Below, piece after piece: positions 43,401-52,520 of a stretch of 64,000 nucleotides of DNA (its first letter is position 1; every line of letters begins with the position of its first letter). The DNA comes from Fasciola hepatica (taxonomy: Eukaryota > Platyhelminthes > Trematoda > Plagiorchiida > Fasciolidae), in NCBI GenBank assembly GCA_948099385.1, contig CANUEZ040000191.1, positions 9,300,001-9,364,000 of the forward strand, given 5' to 3'. A program made the translations under genes and the position numbers. The notes under the pieces were generated by a model that made no database searches, was not told where the DNA came from, and saw only the letters and a program-made list of their open reading frames with translations.

Positions 43401-44352
43401 GCTGTACAGTGAGTGCTTCCATGGATTTGAATGCTCAGTTGAGCGTTCAAGCTGCATGAACAATCATATAATACAAATCTATTCTAATCTAATCTAATCT
43501 AATCACCTACTTCTAATCAATTGCATGCATAGTAAGGAAGCTGTGTAGGTTTATCATTTGGGAATGCGTTGGTTGTACTCAGGCCCCTACAGAGAAGTCA
43601 TCCATCATAGGAGTCGATCGGTGTGCGCGAAGCTGGTTGTTACCATTGAAATTTGAAGCCAGTTTGGGAAAGGTGCTATATCATGTAGTGTAAATGTTGA
43701 ACAAAGCTTTGATAGCCATCCGGGATAGCCTTGTTTTGTTAAGGTGTTCGATTCACAATGGTCCAGCGTTTGTTGGAGTCCCCGTGGTTGCTCGGTCAAT
43801 GTGCACTGCTGATGAGTCGAGTCCGAACAAGGATGAAACAGCTGTACAGTGAGTGCTTCCATGGATTTCAATGCTCAGTTGAGCGTTCAAGCTGCATGAT
43901 CAATCATATTATACAAATCTAATATAATCTAATCTTATCTCTTAATATTAATCAATTGCATGCATAGTAAGGAAGCTGTGTTGGTTTATCATTTGGGAAT
44001 GCGTTGGTTGTACTCAGGCCCCTACAGAGAATTCATTCATCATAGGAGTCGATCGGTGTGCGCGAAGCTGGTTGTTACCATTGAAATTTGAAGCCAATTT
44101 GGGAAGTGTGCTAAAAATGATGTAGTGTAGATGTTGAACAAAGCGTTGATAGCCATCCCGGATAGCCTTGTGTTGTTAAGTTGTTCGATTCACAATGGTT
44201 CAGCGGTTGTTGGAGTCCCCGTGGTTGCTCGGTCGATGTGCACTGCTGATGAGTCGAGTCCGAACAAGGATGAAACAGCTGTACAGTGAGTGCTTCCATG
44301 GATTTCAATGCTCAGTTGAGCGTTCAAGCTGCATGATCAATCATATTATACA

Positions 44353-44397
44353 AATCTAATCTAATCTAATCTAATCTAATCTAATCTAATCTAATCT
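44353..44397 (+). repeat. Longest AATCT (TAATC) pentanucleotide tract
   Basis: Nine perfect AATCT repeats. Every satellite unit has this microsatellite about 60-100 bp after the ribozyme, usually with two to six repeats and often one TATTC or AATAT variant. Gain and loss of 5-bp units explains most of the spacing classes (437, 442 and 447 bp on the left; 428 and 433 bp on the right). Confidence 0.9.
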
Positions 44398-46337
44398 CCA
44401 TCTACTAAACAATTGCATGCATAATAAGGAAGCTGTGTAGGTTTTTCATTTGGGAATGCGTTGGTTGTACTTACGCCCCTTCAGAGAATTCATCCATCAT
44501 AGTAGTCGATCGGTGTGCGCAAAGCTGGTTGTTACCATTCAAATTTGAAGCCAGTTTGGAAAGGGTGCTATATATGATGTAGTGTAGATGTTGAACAAAG
44601 CTTTGATAGCCATCCGGGATAGCCTTGTTTTGTTAAGGTGTTCGATTCACAATGGTCCAGCGTTTGTTGGAGTCCCCGTGGTTGCTCGGTCAATGTGCAC
44701 TGCTGATGAGTCGAGTCCGAACAAGGATGAAACAGCTGTACAGTGAGTGCTTCCATGGATTTCAATGCTCAGTTGAGCGTTCAAGCTGCATGATCAATCA
44801 TAATATACAAATCTATTCCAATCTAATCTAATCTAATCACCTACTTCTAATCAATTGCATGCATAGTAAGGAAGCTGTGTAGGTTTATCATTTGGGAATG
44901 CGTTGGTTGTACTTGGGCCCCAAAAGAGAAATCGTCCATCATAGGAGTCGATCGGTGTGCGCAAAGCTGGTTGTTACCATTCAAATTTGAAGCCAGTTTG
45001 GGAGGGGTGCTGTATATGCTGTAGTGTAGATGTTGAACATAGCGTTGATATCCATCCCGGATAGCCTCTTGTTGTTAAGTTGTTCGATTCACAATGGTTC
45101 ACCGGTTGTTGGAGTCCCCGTGGTTGCTCGGTCGATGTGCACTGCTGATGAGTCGAGTCCGAACAAGGATGAAACATCTGTACAGTGAGTGCTTCCATGG
45201 ATTTCAATGCTGAGTTGAGCGTTCAAGCTGCATGATCAATCATATTATACAAATCTATTCTAATATATTCTAATCTCCTAATGTTAATCAATTGCTTGCA
45301 TAGTAAGGAAGCTGTGTAAGTTTATCATTTGGGAATGCGTTGGTTGTACTAAGGCCCCTACAGAAAAGTCATCCATCATAGGAGTCGATCGGTGTGCGCA
45401 AAGCTTCTTGATACCATTGAAATTTGAAGCCAGTTTGGGAAGGGTGCTATATATGCTGTAGTGTAGATGTTGAACAAAGCGTTGATAGCCATCCCGGATA
45501 GACTTGTGTTGTTGAGTTGTTCGATTCACAATGGTTCAGCGGTTGTTGGAGTCCCCGTGGTTGCTCGGTCGATGTGCACTGCTGATGAGTCGAGTCCGAA
45601 CAAGGATGAAACAGCTGTACAGTGAGTGCTTCCAAGGATTTCAATGCTCAGTTGAGCGTTCAAGCTGCATGAACAATCATATTATACAAATCTATTCTAA
45701 TCTAATCTAATCTAGTCACCTATTTATAATCAATTGCATGCAAATTAAGGGAGTTGTGTAGGTTTATCATTTGTGAATGCGTTGGTTGTACTTAGGCCCC
45801 TACAGAGAAGTCATCCATCATAGGAGTCGATCGGTGTGCGCGAAGCTGGTTGTTACCATTGAAATTTGAAGCCAGTTTGGGAAGGGTGCTATATATGATG
45901 TAGTGTAGATGTTGAACAAAGCGTTGATAGCTATCTCGGATAGCTTTATGTTGTTAAGTTGTTCGATTCACAATGGTTCAGCGGTTGTTGGAGTCCCCGT
46001 GGTTGCTCGGTCGATGTGCACTGCTGATGAGTCGAGTCCGAACAAGGATGAAACAGCTGTACAGTGAGTGCTTCCATGGATTTCAATGCTCAGATGAGCG
46101 TTCAAGCTGCATGATCAATCATATTATACAAATCTATTCTAATATATTCTAATCTCCTAATATTAATCAATTGCATGCATAGTAAGGAAGCAGTGTAGGT
46201 TTATCATTTGGGAATGCGTTGGTTGTACTTAGGCCCCTACAGAGAAGTCATCCATCATAGGAGTCGATCGGTGTGCGCGAAGCTGGTTGTTACCATTCAA
46301 ATTTGAAGCCAGTTTGGGAAGGGTGCTATATATGATG

Positions 46338-46348
46338 TAGTGTAGATG
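46338..46348 (+). promoter_or_regulatory. RNA polymerase III A box (representative of about 135)
   Basis: TAGTGTAGATG matches the type 2 internal promoter consensus TRGYNNARNNG at every fixed position. It lies 49 bp upstream of the B box, which is within the range seen in tRNA genes and tRNA-derived SINEs. The same offset recurs through the array, for example at 30046-30056, where TAGTGAAGATG differs only at an N position. Some copies have lost the final G (TAGTGTAGATA at 381-391). Function is inferred from consensus and spacing only. Confidence 0.65.
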
Positions 46349-46397
46349 TTGAACAAAGCGTTGATAGCCATCCCGGATAGCCTTGTGTTGTTAAGTT

Positions 46398-46406
46398 GTT
46401 CGATTC
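46398..46406 (+). promoter_or_regulatory. RNA polymerase III B box (representative of about 135)
   Basis: GTTCGATTC matches GWTCRANNC exactly and begins 36 bp upstream of the ribozyme outer stem. Many array variants keep the consensus: GTTCGATCC in the 14-15 kb copies, GTTCGAATC near 21.7, 23.9 and 26.6 kb, and GATCGATTC near 15.52 kb. Others break it, such as GTTCGATTT at 16.39 and 28.34 kb and GTGCGATTC at 24.36 and 27.02 kb. The array is therefore a mixture of intact and damaged promoters. Confidence 0.68.
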
Positions 46407-46433
46407 ACAATGGTTCAGCGGTTGTTGGAGTCC

Positions 46434-46516
46434 CCGTGGTTGCTCGGTCGATGTGCACTGCTGATGAGTCGAGTCCGAACAAGGATGAAACAGCTGTACA
46501 GTGAGTGCTTCCATGG
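46434..46516 (+). ncRNA. Hammerhead ribozyme, type I layout, consensus copy
   Basis: Self-cleaving RNA motif that would cut its own transcript after base 46498 (GUA|C). In order: outer stem I strand CCGUGG (46434-46439), inner stem I CACUG, core CUGAUGA (46461-46467), stem II region GUCGAGUCCGAACAAGGAU, core GAAA (46487-46490), stem III CAGCUG, then U-A at the cleavage site, inner stem I CAGUG, and outer stem I CCAUGG ending at 46516. Both stem I helices pair, with one G-U. Stem III is a perfect palindrome without a normal loop, a form known from hammerheads that work as dimers. Stem II is weak: GUC/GAU with a 13-nt loop, or a shifted GUCC/GGAU. The U11.1 wobble in place of the usual C is a caveat. 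Core, helix and UH-rule matches are seen; activity is not shown. Confidence 0.82.
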
Positions 46517-46641
46517 ATTTCAATGCTCAGTTGAGCGTTCAAGCTGCATGATCAATCATAATATACAAATCTATGTTAATCTATTATAATCTAATCTCAT
46601 ACTACTAATCAATTGCATGCATAGTAAGGAAGCTGTGTGAG

Positions 46642-46646
46642 TTTTT
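46642..46646 (+). terminator. Candidate Pol III terminator T run (representative)
   Basis: TTTTT about 145 bp after the ribozyme cleavage site. Runs of four or more T's on the non-template strand stop Pol III. At the same offset the array is polymorphic: T5 here and at 8236-8240, T7 at 1128-1134, T6 at 57077-57082, but only TTTA in many other units. Termination is inferred. Confidence 0.5.
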
Positions 46647-47429
46647 CATTTGAGAATGCGTTGGTTGTACTGAGGACTCTACAGAGAAGTGATCCATCAT
46701 AGGAGTCGATCGGTGTGCGCGAAGCTGGTTGTTACCATTGAAATTTGAAGCCAGTTTAGGAAGGGTGCTATAAATGATGAAGGGAAGATGTTGAACAAAG
46801 CGGTGATCGCCATCCCGGATAGCCTTGTTTTGTTGAGTTGTTCGATTCACAATGGTTGACCGGTTGTTGGAGTCCCCGTGGTTGCTCGGTCGATGTGCAC
46901 TGCTGATGAGTCGAGTCCGAACAAGGATGAAACAGCTGTACAGTGAGTGCTTCCATGGATTTCAATGCTCAGTTGAGCGTTCAAGATGCACGAACTATCA
47001 AATAATACAAATCTATTCTAATCTAATCTAATCTAGTCTAATCTAATCTCCTACTACTAATCAATTGCATGCATAGTAAGGAAGCTGTGCAGGTTTTTCA
47101 TTTGGGAATGCGTTGGTTGTACTTAGGCCCCTACCGAGAAGTCATCCATCATAGGAGTCGATCGGTGTGCGCGAAGCTGGTAGTTACCATTCAAATTTGA
47201 AGCCAGTTTAAGAATGGTGCTATATATGATGAAGGATAGATAGTGAACAAAGCGTTGATAGCCATCCCGGATAGCCTTGTGTTGTTGAGTTGTTCGATTC
47301 ACAATGGTTCACCGGTTGTTGGAATCCCCGTGGTTTCTCGGTCGATGTGCACTGCTGATGAGTCGAGTCCGAACAAGGATGAAACAGCTGTACAGTGAGT
47401 GCTTCCATGGATTTCAATGCTCAGTTGAG

Positions 47430-50400
47430 CGTTCAAGATGCATGAACTATCAAATAATACAAATCTATTCTAATCTAATCTAATCTAATCTAATCTAATC
47501 TAATCTCCTACTACTAATCAATTGCATGCATAGTAAGGAAGCTGTGTGAGTTTTTCATTTGGGAATGCGTTGGTTGTACTAAGGCCCCTACAGAGAAGTC
47601 ATCCATCATAGGAGTCGATCGGTGTGCGCGAAGTTGGTTGTTACCATTGAAATTTGAAGCCAGTTTTGGAAGGGTGCTATATATGATGAAGGGTAGATGT
47701 TGAACAAAGCGTTGATAGCCATCTCGGATAGCCTTGTGTTGTTAAGTTGTTCGATTCACAATGGTTCAGCGGTTGTTGGAGTCCTCGTGGTTGCTCGGTC
47801 GATGTGCACTGCTGATGAGTCGAGTCCGAACAAGGATGAAACAGCTGTACAGTGAGTGCTTCCATGGATTTCAATGCTCAGTTGAGCGTTCAAGCTGCAT
47901 GATCAATCATATTATACAAATCTAATCTAATCTAATCTAATCTCCTTCTACTAATCACTTGCATGCATAGTAAGGAATTTGTTTAGGTTTTTCATTTGAG
48001 AATGCGTTGGTTGTACTTAGGCCCCTACAGAGAAGTCATCCATCATAGGAGTCGATCGGTGTGCGCGAAGCTGGTTGTTACCATTGAAATTTGAAGCCAG
48101 TTTGGGAAGGGTGCTATGTCATGTAGTGCAGATGTTGAACAAAGCGTTGATAGCTATCTCGGATAGCTTTATGTTGTTAAGTTGTTCGATTCACAATGGT
48201 TCAGCGGTTGTTGGAGTCCCCGTGGTTGCTCGGTCGATGTGCACTGCTGATGAGTCGAGTCCGAACAAGGATGAAACAGCTGTACAGTGAGTGCTTCCAT
48301 GGATTTCAATGCTCAGATGAGCGTTCAAGCTGCATGATCAATCATATTATACAAATCTATTCCAATATATTCTAATCTCCTAATATTAATCAATTGCATG
48401 CATAGTAAGGAAGCAGTGTAGTTTTATCATTTGGGAATGCGTTGGTTGTACTTAGGCCCCTACAGAGAAGTCATCCATCATAGGAGTCGATCGGTGTGCG
48501 CAAAGCTGGTTGTTACCATTGAAATTTGAAGCCAGTTTGGGAAGGGTGCTATATATGCTGTAGTGCAGATGTTGAACAAAGCGTTGATAGACAACCCGGA
48601 TAGCCTTGTGTTGTTGAGTTGTTCGATTCACAATGGTTCACCGGTTGTTGGAGTCCCCGTGGTTGCTCGGTCGATGTGCACTGCTGATGAGTCGAGTCCG
48701 AACAAGGATGAAACAGCTGTACAGTGAGTGCTTCTGTGGATTTCCATGCTCAGTTGAGCGTTCAAGATGCATGAACTATCAAATTATACAAATCTATTCT
48801 AATCTAATCTAATCTAATCTAATCTAATCTCCTACTACTAATCAATTGCATGCATAGTAAGGAAGCTGTGTAGGTTTTTCATTTGGGAATGCGTTGGTTG
48901 TACTAAGGCCCCTACAGAGAATTCATCCATCATAGGAGTCGATCGGTTTTCGCGAAGTTGGTTGTTACCATTGAAATTTGAAGCCAGTTTTGGAAGGGTG
49001 CTATATATGATGAAGGGTAGATGTTGAACAAAGCGTTGATAGCCATCTCGGATAGCCTTGTGTTGTTAAGTTGTTCGATTCACAATGGTTCAGCGGTTGT
49101 TGGAGTCCTCGTGGTTGCTCGGTCGATGTGCACTGCTGATGAGTCGAGTCCGAACAAGGATGAAACAGCTGTACAGTGAGTGCTTCCATGGATTTCAATG
49201 CTCAGTTGAGCGTTCAAGCTGCATGATCAATCATATTATACAAATCTAATCTAATCTAATCTAATCTCCTTCTACTAATCACTTGCATGCATAGTAAGTA
49301 ATTTGTTTAGGTTTTTCATTTGGGAATGCGTTGGTTGTACTTAGGCCCCTACAGAGAAGTCATCCATCATAGGAGTCGATCGGTGTGCGCGAAGCTGGTT
49401 GTTACCATTGAAATTTGAAGCCAGTTTGGGAAGGGTGCTATATATGATGTAGTGTAGATGTTGAACAAAGCGTTGATAGCTATCTCGGATAGCCATGTGT
49501 TGTTGAGTTGTTCGATTCACAATGGTTCAGCGGTTGTTGGAGTCCCCTTGGTTGCTCGGTCGATGTGCACTGCTGATGAGTCGAGTCCGAACAAGGATGA
49601 AACAGCTGTACAGTGAGTGCTTCCATGGATTTCAATGCTCAGATGAGCGTTCAAGCTGCATGATCAATCATATTATACAAATCTATTCTAATATATTCTA
49701 ATCTCCTAATATTAATCAATTGCATGCATAGTAAGGAAGCAGTGTAGTTTTATCATTTGGGAATGCGTTGGTTGTACTTAGGCCCCTACAGAGAAGTCAT
49801 CCATCATAGGAGTCGATCGGTGTGCGCGAAGCTGGTTGTTACCATTGAAATTTGAAGCCAGTTTGGGAAGGGTGCTATATATGCTGTAGTGCAGATGTTG
49901 AACAAAGCGTTGATAGACAACCCGGATAGCCTTGTGTTGTTGAGTTGTTCGATTCACAATGGTTCACCGGTTGTTGGAGTCCCCGTGGTTGCTCGGTCGA
50001 TGTGCACTGCTGATGAGTCGAGTCCGAACAAGGATGAAACAGCTGTACAGTGAGTGCTTCTGTGGATTTCCATGCTCAGTTGAGCGTTCAAGATGCATGA
50101 ACTATCAAATTATACAAATCTATTCTAATCTAATCTAATCTAATCTCCTACTACTTATCAATTGCATGCATAGTAAGGAAGCTGTGTAGGTTTTTCATTT
50201 GGGAATGCGTTGGTTGTACTTAGGCCCCTACAGAGAAGTCATCCATCATAGGAGTCGATCGGTGTTCGCGAAGTTGGTTGTTACCATTGAAATTTGAAGC
50301 CAGTTTTGGAAGGGTGCTATATATGATGAAGGGTAGATGTTGAACAAAGCGTTGATAGCCATCTCGGATAGCCTTGTGTTGTTAAGTTGTTCGATTCACA

Positions 50401-51480
50401 ATGGTTCAGCGGTTGTTGGAGTCCTCGTGGTTGCTCGGTCGATGTGCACTGCTGATGAGTCGAGTCCGAACAAGGATGAAACAGCTGTACAGTGAGTGCT
50501 TCCATGGATTTCAATGCTCAGTTGAGCGTTCAAGCTGCATGATCAATCATATTATACAAATCTAATGTAATCTAATCTAATCTCCTCCTACTAATCAATT
50601 GCATGCATAGTAAGGAAGCTGTGTAGGTTTTTCATTTGAGAATGCGTTGGTTGTACCTAGGCCCCTACAGAGAAGTCATCCATCATAGGAGTCGATCGGT
50701 GTGCGCGAAGCTGGTTGTTACCATTGAAATTTGAAGCCAGTTTGGGAAGGGTGCTATATCATGTAGTGCAGATGTTGAACAAAGCGTTGATATCGATCCC
50801 GGATAGCCTTGTGTTGTTAAGTTGTTCGATTCACAATGGTTCAGCGGTTGTTGGAGTCCTCGTGGTTGCTCGGTCGATGTGCACTGCTGATGAGTCGAGT
50901 CCGAACAAGGATGAAACAGCTGTACAGTGAGTGCTTCCATGGATTTCAATGCTCAGTTGATTGTTCAAGCTGCATGATCAATCATAATATGCAAATCTAT
51001 GTTAATCTATTCTATTCTAATCTCCTACTACTAATCAATTGCATGCATAGTAAGGAATTTGTGTAGGTTTTTCATTTGAGAATGCGTTGGTTGTACCTAG
51101 GCCCCTACAGAGAAGTCATCCATCATAGGAGTCGATCGGTGTGCGCGAAGCTGGTTGTTACCATTGAAATTTGAAGCCAGTTTGGGAAGGGTGCTATATA
51201 TGCTGTAGTGCAGATGTTGAACAAAGCGTTGATAGACAACCCGGATAGCCTTGTGTTGTTGAGTTGTTCGATTCACAATGGTTCACCGGTTGTTGGAGTC
51301 CCCGTGGTTGCTCGGTCGATGTGCACTGCTGATGAGTCGAGTCCGAACAAGGATGAAACAGCTGTACAGTGAGTGCTTCTGTGGATTTCCATGCTCAGTT
51401 GAGCGTTCAAGATGCATGAACTATCAAATTATACAAATCTATTCTAATCTAATCTAATCTAATCTCCTACTACTTATCAA
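47430..51480 (+). repeat. 3-mer higher-order repeat, period about 1316-1324 bp
   Basis: Units with GATGAAGGGTAGATG lie at about 47690, 49010 and 50330. Units with TGCTGTAGTGCAG and the CTTCTGTGG stem strand lie at about 48550, 49880 and 51200. The blocks are nearly identical apart from microsatellite length. The GATGAAGGG change alters the A box region in one unit of each block. Confidence 0.8.
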
Positions 51481-51743
51481 TTGCATGCATAGTAAGGAAG
51501 CTGTGTAGGTGTTTCATTTGGGAATGCGTTGGTTGTACTGAGGCCCCTACAGAGAATTCATCCATCATAGGAGTCGATCGGTGTGCGCGAAGCTGGTTGT
51601 TACCATTGAAATTTGAAGCCAGTTTGGGAAGGGTACTATATAAGATGTAGTGTAGATGTTGAACAAAGCGTTGATAGCCATCCCGGATAGCCTTGTGTTG
51701 TTGAGTTGTTCGATTCACAATGGTTCACGGGTTGTTGGAATCC

Positions 51744-51826
51744 CCGTGGTTGCTCGATCGATGTGCACTGCTGATGAGTCGAGTCCGAACAAGGATGAAA
51801 CAGCTGTACAGTGAGTGCTTCCATGG
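51744..51826 (+). ncRNA. Hammerhead ribozyme copy, last before the retrotransposon
   Basis: Intact CUGAUGA and GAAA core, GUA cleavage triplet (cut after 51808) and both stem I helices. The next ribozyme, at 56884, is 5140 bp away. That equals the 4700-bp retrotransposon plus one 440-bp unit. Confidence 0.78.
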
Positions 51827-52075
51827 ATTTCAATGCTCAGTTGAGTGTTCAAGCTGCATAATCAATCGTATTATACAAATCTAATATATAATCTTATACA
51901 ATCTCCCACTACTAATCAATTGCATGCAAAGTAAGGAAGCTGTGTAGGTTTTTCATTTGGGAATGCGTTGGTTGTACTTAGGCCCCTACAGATAAATCAT
52001 CCATCATAGGAGTCGATCGGTGTGCGCGAAGCTGGTTGTTACCATTGAAATTTGAAGCCAGTTTGGGAAGGGTGC

Positions 52076-52520
52076 TGTTTAAACAAGGACGACAACGCAC
52101 GGCAGTATACTTGTATTCCCACGGTCACACAAGTCGAGTCATGGCACACATACAGTCGCTTATATAGGCTTTTTTCCAGACTGCGCGGCACCAAGATTGC
52201 TATTGTCGCTGCCTGAGCGCTTCGGCTGCATTGTGTCCATTTGCCTGTGGCCGATGGCTTGCTTCTCTTGCCCGTCATTTCCCTTCGGTTGGTCCGACTG
52301 TCTCAGTTGACGGCTCGATCGGCAGCCATTCACCTGTGCTATCTTGCTGGTTGCCGGAGATCCCGCTGCTTCCTCTCTGGTCGTCTGTGTGCTTCTTTTT
52401 GCCTGCTTCGGGACGCCTCCGACGTATTCGCCACCTGTTCTTTTGTCTGTGGCCCTTGTTTGGTTCGTTCGTTCGCCTTGATGTTTACGCCGTTCCCTGG
52501 CCCCAGCATTCCCTGTTACA
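52076..52520 (-). repeat. 3' long terminal repeat (445 bp)
   Basis: Copy of the LTR at the downstream end of the element. Against the 5' LTR it has substitutions near 52106 and at 52328, 52331, 52334, 52337 and 52353. Its outer end reads TTGTTTAAACA instead of TTGTTACA. The last 120 or so codons of gag-pol lie in it. The TATA motif is at 52159-52166 and includes the gag-pol stop codon. Confidence 0.93.

Larger units (their letters stand above)
46338..46646 (+). ncRNA. Reference SINE-like ribozyme transcription unit (best-preserved copy)
   Basis: This copy shows every element of the unit at consensus and can serve as the type unit. It has an A box at 46338-46348, a B box at 46398-46406, the extended hammerhead at 46434-46516, a degenerate TAATC tract at about 46565-46600 and a T5 run at 46642-46646. 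Type 2 Pol III promoters are internal, so a transcript would start some 10-20 bases upstream of the A box. It would run about 320-330 nt to the T run and contain one ribozyme. The boxes and spacing are seen directly. Transcription by Pol III is inferred. Read-through of copies without a T run would give multimers that the ribozymes could cut to about 442-nt monomers. Confidence 0.7.
1..52075 (+). repeat. Ribozyme-bearing satellite array, left block (118 ribozyme copies, mean period about 442 bp)
   Basis: Head-to-tail tandem array of one unit, oriented + by its ribozyme and Pol III boxes. Copies are 425-457 bp apart. Predicted hammerhead cleavage follows these bases: 94, 541, 981, 1428, 1870, 2310, 2757, 3204, 3641, 4088, 4528, 4975, 5417, 5864, 6306, 6753, 7198, 7645, 8087, 8534, 8981, 9426, 9868, 10315, 10757, 11202, 11644, 12086, 12528, 12968, 13410, 13852, 14294, 14739, 15185, 15621, 16056, 16493, 16938, 17383, 17829, 18265, 18710, 19150, 19585, 20022, 20468, 20914, 21358, 21803, 22243, 22689, 23126, 23571, 24016, 24456, 24903, 25349, 25786, 26231, 26676, 27116, 27563, 27998, 28440, 28885, 29317, 29759, 30206, 30648, 31101, 31543, 31985, 32423, 32853, 33294, 33734, 34176, 34609, 35043, 35476, 35909, 36341, 36798, 37236, 37670, 38106, 38548, 38994, 39437, 39874, 40321, 40768, 41211, 41648, 42090, 42527, 42966, 43406, 43846, 44283, 44740, 45182, 45619, 46061, 46498, 46940, 47392, 47849, 48284, 48721, 49173, 49610, 50047, 50489, 50924, 51366, 51808. 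For a cleavage base C the A box is at C-160 to C-150, the B box at C-100 to C-92 and the extended ribozyme at C-64 to C+18. The first and last units are partial. I see no protein gene in this block. Confidence 0.97.

Noticed and set aside
44353..44397. TAATC tracts as telomeric repeat
   Set aside because: The motif is not a known telomere repeat, occurs as short tracts inside each unit and never forms a long terminal array.
46338..46420. A tRNA gene at the A and B boxes
   Set aside because: The two boxes match, but no acceptor stem, anticodon arm or T arm can be folded around them. At most this is a diverged tRNA-like SINE head.
46434..46516. Twister, hairpin or HDV-like ribozyme instead of hammerhead
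   Set aside because: The CUGAUGA...GAAA...UH order with a closing stem I fits the hammerhead only. I see no double pseudoknot or twister core.
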